DNA of 64,000 nucleotides from Flavobacteriaceae bacterium (GTDB taxonomy: Bacteria; Bacteroidota; Bacteroidia; Flavobacteriales; Flavobacteriaceae), in contig JAFMMH010000001.1 of assembly GCA_017851655.1 (NCBI GenBank), positions 1 to 64,000 of the forward strand, read 5' to 3'. The notes under the pieces were generated by a model. It saw only the letters and a program-made list of their open reading frames with translations, did not search any database and was not told where the DNA came from. Both the position numbers and the translations under genes were made by a program. Shown piece after piece: positions 52,439 through 61,943 of the stretch. Numbering within the stretch: position 1 is the stretch's first letter; each line of letters starts with the position of its first letter.

Positions 52439-54877
52439 CTATTCATCACAAGAAAATGATCCAATAGGCGAACCGTCAGGTAAACGCTTAGAAACCGGTG
52501 GTACAAAATCCTCAGGATCATCAAAATAATTATCAATTTCAGTACGGTATACCGGCCCAAATCCAGTGTCTGACTGACCTGCCAACCATTGGTCTAAACC
52601 TATTAAGGATTTATGAACTATAGCCTTCACGATTGCATTGGATTCAGGATGTTGTCCCAAATGCATTATCTGCTTTAAAAGATTTGCTTTTACAAGGTCA
52701 TTCAACTGTTGTTCGTGTCCATCTCTAAAACGTACTTTAAAATGGTTGTTAATTAAAGTATCCAAAGTTTCTTTTAAACTCAGTTGATTGGAATCAAATC
52801 CGAACTGTGTTACGAGTCTGTTGGCTCTTTCTGGATGAAGTAGCATCCCAAGGAGGGCGTTGCTTAAACTGTTTGCTATTCCCAGATAGTCAAAGGTAAC
52901 CCCATTTTGTGATAGAAAGTTTTCTCGGGTCCGAGGATTTGAAAATGAACGAGGGGGCAATAAGGTTCTGAGATGTTCAGGAATTTTTAATGACTCCGGT
53001 AATAGGGCATTAGAATACGCATTTAAGGCATTGCGTTGATCGGTTGCATTCACAACTTCCACCCTATATTTAATGGGTCCTTTAACTGCATAATCATAAT
53101 CTAATCCACCTATCAATTTGACTACAGCTTCAATCTGATAGCGGTGAAGAAGGTACATAGGTACCATTCTATCCTCTAAAGTACTGTATGGCTCTCCTAC
53201 TCTTATGTGCTCTAAAGAAAATTGGTTTAGCGCAATTTCACGAATCTTCATCAAATTATATAATTCTTCATAAGCGGAACTCCCATTGTCCCACAAATGA
53301 GCTTTTGGATGAGCACTTCCAACTGGACGTGCATCACTATCGCTAATAAATCGATGCCCTTCGCGAACACTATTCTCTAAAATAGCATTCAATGACTGCG
53401 TTTCATCTGTCCCTTCTGGGAAATCACTATATGCATAGGCTACACTGACTTTATCCCAAGTTCCAATTCCAGTCTCATAAGCGTTTTCATAGTTTATTTT
53501 TCCATCGTCTACAGATAAATTTGGATGAGGATAATCCATTACCGAAGTACGGTTTTTCGCACTTGCAGCAAAATTATGAGCAAATCCAAGAGTGTGTCCT
53601 ATCTCGTGTGCAGAAAGTTGTCGGATTCTAGCTAAAGCCAATTCCAATGCCTTATTTTCCTTATTACTATTTTCTGCAAAAGGTGCATTAGTTAATCCTA
53701 GGGCAATCATAAAATCTTGTCGGATTCTAAGACTTCCAAGGCTCACATGACCTTTAATAATTTCTCCCGTTCGGGGATCAGCGACACTAGAACCGTAGCT
53801 CCATCCTCTTGTAGAGCGATGAATCCATTGAATTACGTTATAACGAACATCTAAAGGGTCTGCATCGTCTGGTAAAATCTTTACTTGAAAAGCATTTTTG
53901 AAACCGATACTCTCAAAAGCTTGATTCCACCAACTTCCGCCTTCCAACAAAGCTGAACGAACTGGTTCGGGTGTTCCATTATCTAAATAATAAATTATGG
54001 GTTCTACAGCTTCACTAATTGCAGCATTAGGATCTTTTTTATCTAAACGGTGACGGTAAATCACTTGTTTTTTCGTCGATGTACTTACAGGGGTCGTATA
54101 ATCGTAATAGGTCATGGCATTGACTCCAGAACGTGGATCAAAAATTCGCGTTTTGTAATTACTATCAGGCAAAGCAACAAAAGAATGATGTTGATGCACA
54201 GTTACGGCATCTGGAGTTGGTGTCACAGAGCGTAACATGCTTCCTGATGCTTCTCCATCAAAAGTTAACATTACATCCAACTCAATATTTAAGGGAAATG
54301 CTCTTGTACGCTCTAAATAAATTGCAGACCGACTTTTATCTACGTTAAAACTACCTTCTTTAAGTCGTTTAAGACGTTTTGAAACCCCATGTGCATCCTG
54401 CATTAAAAAAGGAGTTAAATCAATTAGGTAACTGTTGTCAGTCAAAGTTTCCTCTATTGGAAAACCAAACAAGACCGATTTGGCAAAAGCTTCTTTAATG
54501 GAACGCTGTTCTAAAGGATTCTCTGAAGAAGACCGATAGCGCAAGTTGGGTTGAATTAACAACAATTTATTTCCTGCTTTTGAAAAATAAACCACCCGTT
54601 CGTTTCCTAACTGCCCTCTATCCAAACCGATATCATTGTTTCCAATACCTTGGCTCAAACTATTTACATAAAGAAATTCTTCCTCTGTATTACTTACTTT
54701 TAAATAAATTTTGTCTGATTTTGGGCCGTAATAAAAATCAAAATAACCTGAATAAGGCCTCGTATTATCGATGATTGAAACTCCTTTTGTTTCTTTATTT
54801 TTATTATTCTTGACCTGTGCTTGAGTTCCAATGGAACAAAGGATAAAGCCAAAAATCAACAAGTAATTCCTTTTCAT
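52439..54877 (-). CDS. Zinc-dependent metalloprotease (DUF5117/DUF5118 type)
   Basis: 812 residues with a Sec leader (LLIFGFILCSIGTQAQ). The catalytic motif HEIGHTLGFAHNF near residue 427 is the extended zinc site HExxHxxGxxH of metzincins, preceded by RQLSAHE and followed by SVMDYPHP, a Met-turn candidate. N-terminal beta-rich regions match DUF5117 (RGQLGNERVVYF, YLIDLTPFL), typical of large exported Bacteroidota proteases. The C-terminus after the catalytic domain is helical (AVVKLIGGLDYDYAVKG). It is exported, but no sorting domain is seen. It leads the minus-strand unit and is divergent from prfB. Confidence 0.9.
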   Translation of the reverse strand: MKRNYLLIFGFILCSIGTQAQVKNNKNKETKGVSIIDNTRPYSGYFDFYYGPKSDKIYLKVSNTEEEFLYVNSLSQGIGNNDIGLDRGQLGNERVVYFSKAGNKLLLIQPNLRYRSSSENPLEQRSIKEAFAKSVLFGFPIEETLTDNSYLIDLTPFLMQDAHGVSKRLKRLKEGSFNVDKSRSAIYLERTRAFPLNIELDVMLTFDGEASGSMLRSVTPTPDAVTVHQHHSFVALPDSNYKTRIFDPRSGVNAMTYYDYTTPVSTSTKKQVIYRHRLDKKDPNAAISEAVEPIIYYLDNGTPEPVRSALLEGGSWWNQAFESIGFKNAFQVKILPDDADPLDVRYNVIQWIHRSTRGWSYGSSVADPRTGEIIKGHVSLGSLRIRQDFMIALGLTNAPFAENSNKENKALELALARIRQLSAHEIGHTLGFAHNFAASAKNRTSVMDYPHPNLSVDDGKINYENAYETGIGTWDKVSVAYAYSDFPEGTDETQSLNAILENSVREGHRFISDSDARPVGSAHPKAHLWDNGSSAYEELYNLMKIREIALNQFSLEHIRVGEPYSTLEDRMVPMYLLHRYQIEAVVKLIGGLDYDYAVKGPIKYRVEVVNATDQRNALNAYSNALLPESLKIPEHLRTLLPPRSFSNPRTRENFLSQNGVTFDYLGIANSLSNALLGMLLHPERANRLVTQFGFDSNQLSLKETLDTLINNHFKVRFRDGHEQQLNDLVKANLLKQIMHLGQHPESNAIVKAIVHKSLIGLDQWLAGQSDTGFGPVYRTEIDNYFDDPEDFVPPVSKRLPDGSPIGSFSCDE

Positions 54878-55062
54878 AATACGTTCAATTTGTGAAGTTA
54901 AATCTACTAAAAACTATTTATACAGTTTTTGAGTGGAGATTAAAATTATTAACGATTTCAGCTTCAAACATAAAATTCAATAAATGTTTATTCCTTGGTT
55001 TATGAACTTTTATAAATCATTTATTTTTGAATAAATCAGGATGAAAAACAAGTTTATTCACT

Positions 55063-55070
55063 TATTTTTG
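55063..55070 (+). promoter_or_regulatory. -7 promoter element for prfB
   Basis: TATTTTTG, a perfect match, 20 bases before the ATG at 55091. A second TATTTTTG at 55022-55029 lies within a 7-base inverted repeat (ATTTATT TTTG AATAAAT, 55019-55036) and could be an alternative promoter or an operator. Confidence 0.45.
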
Positions 55071-55090
55071 AACTTACTTTAAAATGCAGT

Positions 55091-56198
55091 ATGATTTCAA
55101 ACGAGCAGTATAAAAATTTAATGGAACGCCTGGGTGCCTTAAGGCGATATCTTTGACATTGATGCCAAGGAAATAGAAATCCAAAACCAAGAAGAAAAAA
55201 CACTTGCCCCTAACTTTTGGAACGATCCTAAAAAAGCAGAGCTCCAAATGAAGCAGCTCAGAGGACTTAAAAAATGGGTGACAGACTACCTGTTTATTAA
55301 GCAGGGTATTGAGGATCTAGAAGTATTAATGGAATTTGAAAAAAGTGGTGATGTCGAAACTGCTGAAGTAAATGAACAATACCAAACCGTTCTAAGTCGT
55401 TTGGAAGATGTAGAGTTCCGAAATATGCTCTCAGAGGAAGGGGATGATCTAAGTGCGGTACTCCAAATCACTGCTGGTGCTGGAGGGACAGAAAGCTGTG
55501 ATTGGGCTTCCATGTTGATGCGTATGTATCTGATGTGGGGTGAAAAACAGGGGTTCAAAATGAAAGAGCTGAACCATCAGGCTGGTGATGTTGCGGGTAT
55601 AAAAACCGTAACCATCGAAATTGAAGGGAATTATGCTTTTGGTTGGCTCAAAGGTGAAAATGGAGTCCATCGCTTAGTTCGAATTTCCCCTTTTGACAGC
55701 AATGCCAAAAGGCATACTTCATTTGCTTCTGTATATGTGTACCCACTAGTAGATGAAAGTATTGAAATAGAAATTAATCCTGCAGATTTTACATGGGAAA
55801 CCATGCGCGCAAGTGGAGCTGGTGGTCAAAATGTGAATAAGGTAGAAACCGCCGTTCGACTTCGACACCATCCCACAGGCATTATCATCGAAAATTCAGA
55901 GACCCGCTCTCAATTGGAAAATAAAAATAAAGCAATGCAATTATTACGCTCCCAGTTGTATGAAATAGAATTGCAGAAAAAAATGGCCGCTCGAGAGGAG
56001 ATTGAAGCTTCTAAAATGAAAATTGAATGGGGTTCACAGATTAGAAACTATGTAATGCATCCCTATAAGTTAGTTAAAGATGTTCGTTCACAACATGAAA
56101 TGACGGATGTAGAAGGAGTAATGAATGGACAGATAGATCCTTTCCTAAAGGCTTATTTAATGTCTGTAGGACAACAACAAACAAAAGACGAATTGTGA
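55091..56198 (+). CDS. prfB: Peptide chain release factor 2, made by programmed +1 frameshifting
   Basis: The true start is ATG at 55091: 21 codons run to CTT TGA at 55151-55156, where the ribosome must slip +1 to read CTT-T-GAC and enter the frame ending at 56198. The total is 368 residues. The track shows only the part from 55248. RF2 releases the peptide at UGA and UAA: the stop-reading tripeptide SPF is in VRISPFDSN, and the catalytic GGQ in [13 protein letters not shown]. The in-frame UGA makes RF2 control its own level. The stop overlaps the GTG start of the HAD gene. Confidence 0.95.
55139..55157 (+). promoter_or_regulatory. Programmed +1 frameshift site of prfB
   Basis: TTAAGGCGATATCTTTGAC. 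The slippery CTT is followed by in-frame TGA and C, the poor-context stop conserved in prfB genes. An AAGG Shine-Dalgarno-like stretch lies six bases before CTT. In E. coli it is three bases (AGGGGG TAT CTT TGA C), so the spacer here is longer. Nearly all downstream RF2 motifs lie only in the +1 frame, which supports slippage. Confidence 0.92.
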
Positions 56199-56812
56199 GA
56201 AAAATAAAGAATATCATTTTTGACCTTGGAGGTGTATTGGTAGATTGGAATCCTGAATATGTTTTTTTAGACGTTTTTAAAGGAGATAGAAAAAAAATGC
56301 AATGGTTTTTCGATGAAGTCTGTACTTTCGATTGGAACGAAAATCAAGATGCGGGCTATCCCATAGCTAAAGCTACTGAAGAACGGGTTCAATTATTTCC
56401 TGAACACGAAGAATGGATCCGAATGTTTTATGGTCGTTGGGAAAAAATGCTAGGAGGTCCTATAGAAGGAACAGTTGCTATTTTAAAATCCTTAGTTGAC
56501 AACCCAAACTATCGGGTTGTGGCATTAACCAACTGGAGTGCTGAAACCTTTCCTATAGCTTTAAAACGTTTTGAATTTTTACATTGGTTTGAAGGAATCG
56601 TCGTTTCGGGAACTGAAAAAACTCGAAAACCCTTTCCTGAAATATATGAAACTACTTTAAAAAGGTTTTCTTTAGTCCCAGAGGATTCATTGTTTATCGA
56701 CGACAATAAACGGAATATTGATGCTGCAAATGCATTAGGAATCCAAACCATTCATTTTGAAAATCCAAACCAACTCAAAAAAGCACTTCAAGGCTTTGAG
56801 ATTATTGCTTGA
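56195..56812 (+). CDS. HAD-superfamily hydrolase (HAD-IA type)
   Basis: 205 residues starting with GTG at 56195, overlapping the prfB stop (GTGA). The phosphatase motifs are seen in order: [14 protein letters not shown] with the nucleophile Asp near residue 10, [10 protein letters not shown] (motif II), [14 protein letters not shown] with the motif III Lys, and [16 protein letters not shown] (motif IV). The alpha-helical cap between motifs I and II is the small IA type. It resembles YihX and sugar-phosphate phosphatases, with unknown substrate. It is cotranslated with prfB and the acetyltransferase downstream, through overlapping stops and starts. Confidence 0.9.
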   Translation: MRKIKNIIFDLGGVLVDWNPEYVFLDVFKGDRKKMQWFFDEVCTFDWNENQDAGYPIAKATEERVQLFPEHEEWIRMFYGRWEKMLGGPIEGTVAILKSLVDNPNYRVVALTNWSAETFPIALKRFEFLHWFEGIVVSGTEKTRKPFPEIYETTLKRFSLVPEDSLFIDDNKRNIDAANALGIQTIHFENPNQLKKALQGFEIIA

Positions 56813-57345
56813 TTATTTTGAGTTCCTCCGAGCTTTTTATTGTACCTGTTAAAATTGAAGAAGCAAAGACATTACAAGCGCTTTCTGTTTTAACTTTTAA
56901 GGAGACCTTTGGAGCACAAAATACCAAAGAAAACATGAAAGCTTATCTCGAAGAGCGACTTAGCTTAGAGCAAATAACTTTTGAGTTAGAAGAACCCAAT
57001 TCAAGTTTTTATTTTGCAATTATCAATAAACAATGTGTGGGCTATTTGAAACTCAACTTCAAAAACGCTCAAAATGAAGATGTTCTAAACAGGCAAGCTT
57101 TTGAAATAGAGCGGATTTATATCTTAAGTCTTTTCCAAGGAAAAGGTTTGGGGAGTCAACTTTTTCAAAAAGCAATTGACATAGGGAAGGCTAAAAAATA
57201 CAATCGTTTGTGGCTTGGAGTTTGGGAATTCAACTTAAACGCATTAGCATTCTATAAGCGTAAAGGGCTAAATGCTTTTGGCAAGCATACTTTTCTATTA
57301 GGAAAAGACCGCCAGACAGATATTTTAATGCAATTAGAATTTTAG
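56809..57345 (+). CDS. GNAT family N-acetyltransferase
   Basis: 178 residues. The start is TTG at 56809, overlapping the HAD stop (TTGA), and a second TTG lies three codons later. The acetyl-CoA loop is IYILSLFQGKGLGSQLFQKAI near residue 104, with the Q/RxxGxG/A pattern as QGKGLG. WLGVWEFNLNALAFYKRKG is the motif B helix typical of GNAT proteins. It acetylates an amine of a small molecule or protein, and the substrate is unknown. It is last in the prfB unit, ending directly before the convergent dnaB stop. Confidence 0.87.
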   Translation: MIILSSSELFIVPVKIEEAKTLQALSVLTFKETFGAQNTKENMKAYLEERLSLEQITFELEEPNSSFYFAIINKQCVGYLKLNFKNAQNEDVLNRQAFEIERIYILSLFQGKGLGSQLFQKAIDIGKAKKYNRLWLGVWEFNLNALAFYKRKGLNAFGKHTFLLGKDRQTDILMQLEF

Positions 57346-58872
57346 TTAAAACGGCATATTATCATCATCCCCATTGTCACCAAAGACATCATTTGGATCT
57401 TGAAGACTTGTCCTAGGAATATCTGTATCATTTGGATTCATTTTGGATTGGAATTCAAATGGTGAATCAAAAGTATCGAGATCTTCAAACTTCCCTAGAT
57501 GACCAATAAATTTCATTCGTATATTTTCCAATCCTCCATTTCTATGCTTTGCTACAATAAACTCAGCTTGACCCTGAGACGGGGAGCGCTCGTCGTCATC
57601 CCATTCATCTATATTGTAGTATTCAGGACGATAAATAAAGGAAACTATATCAGCATCTTGTTCAATGGCTCCCGATTCCCGAAGGTCTGAAAGCATCGGT
57701 CTTTTAGTTCCACCTCTTGTTTCTACAGCCCTAGAAAGCTGGGATAATGCAATTACAGGGATATTGAGCTCTTTAGCCAAGGCCTTGAGGTTTCGTGAAA
57801 TGGTTGAAATTTCTTGTTCACGATTTCCTGTTTTGGATGATGTTCCAGCTGTCATCAATTGCAAATAATCGACCACAATAAGTTTAATACCATGTTGTGA
57901 TGATAAACGCCGTGCCTTAGCTCGTAAATCAAAAATTGATAAGGAGGGGGTGTCATCAATGAACAAGGGTGCTTTTTCTAAATCTGTAACCTTTACATTC
58001 AATTGCTGCCATTCGTGATCAGCCAGTTTTCCTGTTCTTAGCTTTTCTGAAGAAAGTCCAGTTTCAGAGGAAATCAAACGGGTAATCAACTGAATAGAAG
58101 ACATTTCTAATGAAAAAAATGCGACTGGAATTTGTTTAGTAACGGCAATGTTTCGTGCCATAGAAAGGGTCAATGCTGTTTTACCCATACCTGGACGTGC
58201 TGCAATGATAATCAAGTCACTAGGCTGCCATCCTGATGTGAGTTTATCTAGTTTTTCAAAACCAGTACTTACGCCACTTAGGCCATCTTGCTTTGAAATT
58301 TCTTCAATCTTCTTTTTTGCTTCAAGGACTAGATTTTGTGCAGATTCAGATGATTTCTTAATATTCCCTTGTGTGACATCATATAATTTGGATTCTGCTT
58401 CATCCAAAAGATCAAATACATCTGTGGATTCTTTATAAGCACTTTCAATAATCTCATTCGAGATTTTAATCAAACTTCGCTGGATATATTTTTGAAGTAT
58501 GATTCTTGCATGAAATTCAATATGAGCAGAAGAAGCAATTCGCTGTGAGAGTTGAACTAAATAAAACTCTCCACCTACAGATTCTAATTTTCCATTCTTT
58601 CGAAGTTCCGAAGAAACAGTCAACAAGTCAATCGGTTGAGAATCTTGAAAAAGTTGGTAAATCGCTTCAAAAATATTTTGGTGTGCAATCTTATAAAAAG
58701 CGTCTGGTTGTAGTAGGTCGATGACTTCATCCACCCCTTTTTTATCGATAAGCATAGCGCCTAAAACAGCCTCCTCAAGATCCAATGCTTGGGGTGGAAT
58801 TTTACCCTGCTGCAAGTTTATGACCATAGGATTTTGAGTTTTTGATAACCCAATAGATTGCTTTTTTTCCAT
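57346..58872 (-). CDS. dnaB: Replicative DNA helicase
   Basis: 508 residues. The N-terminal domain begins IPPQALDLEEAVLGAMLIDK, followed by the linker helix and the RecA-like ATPase: IIAARPGMGKTALTLSMARNIA with Walker A near residue 229, the Walker B LIVVDYLQLM, the ALSQLSRAVE loop and a DADIVSFIYRPEYY arginine-finger region. The DnaB hexamer unwinds DNA ahead of the replication fork. The acidic C-terminus (DVFGDNGDDDNMPF) is a usual Bacteroidota feature. The promoter element with TTG-N19 lies four bases before the ATG. Confidence 0.97.
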   Translation of the reverse strand: MEKKQSIGLSKTQNPMVINLQQGKIPPQALDLEEAVLGAMLIDKKGVDEVIDLLQPDAFYKIAHQNIFEAIYQLFQDSQPIDLLTVSSELRKNGKLESVGGEFYLVQLSQRIASSAHIEFHARIILQKYIQRSLIKISNEIIESAYKESTDVFDLLDEAESKLYDVTQGNIKKSSESAQNLVLEAKKKIEEISKQDGLSGVSTGFEKLDKLTSGWQPSDLIIIAARPGMGKTALTLSMARNIAVTKQIPVAFFSLEMSSIQLITRLISSETGLSSEKLRTGKLADHEWQQLNVKVTDLEKAPLFIDDTPSLSIFDLRAKARRLSSQHGIKLIVVDYLQLMTAGTSSKTGNREQEISTISRNLKALAKELNIPVIALSQLSRAVETRGGTKRPMLSDLRESGAIEQDADIVSFIYRPEYYNIDEWDDDERSPSQGQAEFIVAKHRNGGLENIRMKFIGHLGKFEDLDTFDSPFEFQSKMNPNDTDIPRTSLQDPNDVFGDNGDDDNMPF

Positions 58873-58876
58873 GAGC

Positions 58877-58906
58877 CTAAATTACATGCTTTGATCTAAT
58901 TTGCAA
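58877..58906 (-). promoter_or_regulatory. Promoter of dnaB, close to the start codon
   Basis: On the minus strand, TTG, 19 bases, TAATTTAG (one mismatch to TAnnTTTG), four bases, then ATG. The spacing fits the consensus, and the short distance suggests a leaderless or nearly leaderless mRNA. Confidence 0.5.
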
Positions 58907-58991
58907 GGATTTCAATAATGAGAATCTCCTCTAAGTATGAAGAAAATAATGTTTATAAGTAATCAGACAATGTTAACAACCTGAATTTTTC

Positions 58992-59945
58992 TTAGCCTTT
59001 AAAGTTCCCCATTGCAATAAACTTTTCACGACGCTGTTCAATTCTTTTTTGAGGACTTAAACTTTGAATTTTTTTGAAAGCTGTAAGTAGTTCTTTTCTT
59101 ACTGCTGCATAGGTTGCTTCACGATCATAATGTGCTCCTCCGAGAGGCTCTTTTATGATTTTGTCTATCAGTTTTAATTTTAGCATGTCCTTGGAGGTTA
59201 GTTTAAGAGCTTCAGCTGCTGCTTCTTTATGTTCCCAACTTCTCCATAAAATAGAAGAACAAGATTCAGGAGAAATAACAGAATACCATGTGTTTTCCAA
59301 CATATATATCTGGTCTCCCACACCTATTCCCAATGCTCCTCCAGAGGCTCCTTCCCCAATAATCACTACGATTATAGGAACAGATATCGACATCATTTCA
59401 TAAATATTTCTAGCAATTGCTTCTCCTTGACCGCGCTCTTCTGCTTCTAAACCAGGAAATGCTCCAGGGGTGTCTACAAATGTAATGATAGGAATACCAA
59501 ACTTATCCGCGGATTTCATCAAGCGAAGCGCTTTGCGATAACCTTCAGGATTTGCCATACCGAAATTACGATATTGTCTGGTTTTAGTATTGTATCCTTT
59601 TTGAGTTCCGATGATCATAAAAGATTGATCCTCAATTTTTCCTAAGCCTCCTATCATGGCTTTATCGTCCATGACATTCCGATCACCGTGAAGTTCTAAA
59701 AAGGAATCTCCACAAAGTGCTTTTACATAATCTAAGGTATACGGTCTTGAGGGGTGTCTCGACAACTGAACCCGCTGCCAAGCGGATAAATTTCCGTAAA
59801 TCTCTTTTTTAGTTTCTTTTAGCTTCTTTTCAATTTGCTCACAGGTCTCAGTTACATCAACATCGCTTTCATCACCGATGATTTTACATTTCTGAAGTTG
59901 GTCGTGTAATTCCTTAATAGGAAGTTCAAATTCTAAATATTCCAT
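58992..59945 (-). CDS. accA: Acetyl-CoA carboxylase carboxyltransferase subunit alpha
   Basis: 317 residues, normal length. AccA pairs with AccD to transfer carboxyl from carboxybiotin to acetyl-CoA, the first step of fatty acid synthesis. Motifs: [14 protein letters not shown] at the N-terminus, [26 protein letters not shown]-like [12 protein letters not shown], and the oxyanion loop [31 protein letters not shown]. The promoter TACATTTG lies 17 bases upstream of the ATG. It is separate from the EamA gene by 33 bases. Confidence 0.96.
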   Translation of the reverse strand: MEYLEFELPIKELHDQLQKCKIIGDESDVDVTETCEQIEKKLKETKKEIYGNLSAWQRVQLSRHPSRPYTLDYVKALCGDSFLELHGDRNVMDDKAMIGGLGKIEDQSFMIIGTQKGYNTKTRQYRNFGMANPEGYRKALRLMKSADKFGIPIITFVDTPGAFPGLEAEERGQGEAIARNIYEMMSISVPIIVVIIGEGASGGALGIGVGDQIYMLENTWYSVISPESCSSILWRSWEHKEAAAEALKLTSKDMLKLKLIDKIIKEPLGGAHYDREATYAAVRKELLTAFKKIQSLSPQKRIEQRREKFIAMGNFKG

Positions 59946-59962
59946 AGATTAAGTTGTTCAGA

Positions 59963-59970
59963 CAAATGTA
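59963..59970 (-). promoter_or_regulatory. -7 promoter element for accA
   Basis: TACATTTG on the minus strand, a perfect TAnnTTTG, 17 bases before the ATG at 59945. It lies between the EamA gene and accA, so accA need not depend on read-through. Confidence 0.5.
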
Positions 59971-59978
59971 AAAATTCT

Positions 59979-60881
59979 TTACAATTGGCTTTCATTTTCA
60001 TTAGTTAGTTTTTTTCTTTTAAGATAACCGTTCATTAAAATAGTAGCCAAAATGACTACAAATCCAAGATAAAATCGACTACTCAATAATTCTTCCTCTC
60101 CCCACACCGCTAGGGAAAGTAAAATCCCATAAACAGGCTCTAAATTTATAATAACCATGACTGTAAATGGAGATAAATGTTGCATAACACGCAGCGAGAT
60201 ATTGAATGCATAAGAGGTACAAACCAAAGCAATTAATAAAATCCAAAGAAGATCCCAACCTTCTAACTGAAACGCTTCGAGGCTGTACTGCCCCGAAAAC
60301 AATACAACAAAAACACCAACGATTCCTCCAATCAGCAATTCATAAAACGATAGGGTAATCGGACGGGCTTGAGATACTAACTGGGTGTTTAAAATTGTAA
60401 AAACGGCAGAAAGAAAAGCTGATATTAAGGCTACACTTATTCCATATAAATGCTCGTATTCAGCCTGAAAAATAATGCCTACTCCAAAAACAATAAACCC
60501 TCCAAATAGCAATTCATAAAGACTTATTTTTCGTTTGTTAATAAGGGGTTCGAGCATGGCAGTAATAAAGGCTCCGGTAGCCATCATGCTCAGTGTTAAT
60601 GAAACACCCGCAACCTTAATAGCATGAAAAAAAGTAACCCAATGAACACCAATGATAAGTCCTCCTAAAATAACTTTAGGCCAAAGTCCTTTTGAAAGTA
60701 TAAAATAATTAGAATGGAAAAGTCCAAAAAATACAGCCAATCCCAAACAAGCCAATAACATTCTATACACTACCAAAGGCAAAGCATCCAAAGAACAAAG
60801 TGCTCCCAATACAGAAGAAAATCCAAAAATGAATACAATAAAATGATAATGAATAAGACTTTTGTTTCTAACGTTTAGCAT
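59979..60881 (-). CDS. EamA/DMT superfamily transporter
   Basis: 300 residues from the ATG at 60881. The track start at 60911 would overlap the upstream LptF/G gene by 44 bases; this start cuts that to 14. Ten transmembrane helices make two EamA repeats (about 10-140 and 155-295). The first repeat holds SLDALPLVVYRMLLACLGL and the second YELLIGGIVGVFVVLF and NLEPVYGILLSLAVWGEE, the typical end motif. It exports metabolites such as amino acids or nucleobases, with unknown substrate. It belongs to the tgt-lptG minus-strand cluster. Confidence 0.88.
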   Translation of the reverse strand: MLNVRNKSLIHYHFIVFIFGFSSVLGALCSLDALPLVVYRMLLACLGLAVFFGLFHSNYFILSKGLWPKVILGGLIIGVHWVTFFHAIKVAGVSLTLSMMATGAFITAMLEPLINKRKISLYELLFGGFIVFGVGIIFQAEYEHLYGISVALISAFLSAVFTILNTQLVSQARPITLSFYELLIGGIVGVFVVLFSGQYSLEAFQLEGWDLLWILLIALVCTSYAFNISLRVMQHLSPFTVMVIINLEPVYGILLSLAVWGEEELLSSRFYLGFVVILATILMNGYLKRKKLTNENESQL

Positions 60882-61941
60882 GGCGCAATAAAAAGAAAGC
60901 CAACACTCCAAAAATCGCCAATGGCAACCAAGCTGCTAAAAAGGGAGGAAAAGTGGATTTGCTAACCAAAACTCCAAAGATTTTATCAAAAAATATGAAA
61001 AGAAACCCTAAACTAATTCCAAAAGCCAAATTTACACCCATCCCTCCTCTTCGCTTAAAGGATGCTACTGCAACAGCAATAAGCGTTAAAATAAAAGCAG
61101 AAATAGGAATACTCCATCTTTTATGCCTCACCAAAAGGTGATTATTGATCAATATTGAACCACGATCTTTTTCTTCTTGAATAAAATTATTCAATTCCGA
61201 AAAAGTTAGGGTCTCAGCCAAATAATTTACTGGTGCTAAATCATTAATTTCAAAATCAAAAACAGTGTCTTTTCTTGAGATTTTTTCATAAAACTCCTGA
61301 TCTCCTAAAAAGCTCCGCTTACTATAATTGGAAAGCCTAAAAAGAGAATCCTTATCGATCCAGCGAATACGTTCAGCATGAATTTTAAATTCTAAAATGT
61401 TCCCATTAAAATGTTCTAAAGTAAAATTGGTTGCTCTTTTTCGGATTGGATCATAGTCATTTACATAAATAAATTCATCTTCATTGATTTGCTGAAAAAC
61501 TTGACTCGTATTTCTTGCTTCTTTCTTGACAAGATATTTATATCTAAAATCATTAAATCCAAGGTTAGACTTCGGGACTACATACATTCCTGCAAAAAAA
61601 GCAAATACCGCAATAAAACTTGCTGCGAATAAAAAGGGTTTTAGATATCTGAAAAAAGAAATTCCAGAACTTAGTATGGCTATTACTTCTGTATTATTTG
61701 CTAATTTAGAGGTAAACCAAATCACTGATAAAAAAAGGAAAATTGGAAATAATAAGTTGGCGAAGTACCATGTGAAATCTATATAATATTCCATGATCAC
61801 TAACAATGGAACTTCATTTTCTTTAAACTTGTCTATTTTTTCGGCTACATCGACCATAATTCCAATAGGAATAAACAAGAGAATCATGACTAAAAAAGTC
61901 CCGATATACCTTTTGATAATGTAAAAATCAATCAGTTTCAT
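60868..61941 (-). CDS. LptF/LptG family permease (YjgP/YjgQ)
   Basis: 357 residues. It has six membrane helices, three at each end (MILLFIPIGIMVDV, FANLLFPIFLFLSVIWFT, and the C-terminal GVNLAFGISLGFLFIFFDKIF), with a periplasmic beta-jellyroll domain of about 150 residues between. KRYIGTF and the SAFILTLIAVAVASFKRRGG region match the LptFG signature. These permeases, with the ATPase LptB, extract lipopolysaccharide from the inner membrane. It starts two bases after tgt and overlaps the EamA gene by 14 bases. Whether it is F or G cannot be told. Confidence 0.92.
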   Translation of the reverse strand: MKLIDFYIIKRYIGTFLVMILLFIPIGIMVDVAEKIDKFKENEVPLLVIMEYYIDFTWYFANLLFPIFLFLSVIWFTSKLANNTEVIAILSSGISFFRYLKPFLFAASFIAVFAFFAGMYVVPKSNLGFNDFRYKYLVKKEARNTSQVFQQINEDEFIYVNDYDPIRKRATNFTLEHFNGNILEFKIHAERIRWIDKDSLFRLSNYSKRSFLGDQEFYEKISRKDTVFDFEINDLAPVNYLAETLTFSELNNFIQEEKDRGSILINNHLLVRHKRWSIPISAFILTLIAVAVASFKRRGGMGVNLAFGISLGFLFIFFDKIFGVLVSKSTFPPFLAAWLPLAIFGVLAFFLLRHAKR

Positions 61942-61943
61942 AG

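Noticed and set aside
55148-55155. TATCTTTG matching the -7 promoter element inside the start of prfB
   Set aside because: It coincides with the conserved frameshift site TAT CTT TGA C, which fully explains the sequence.
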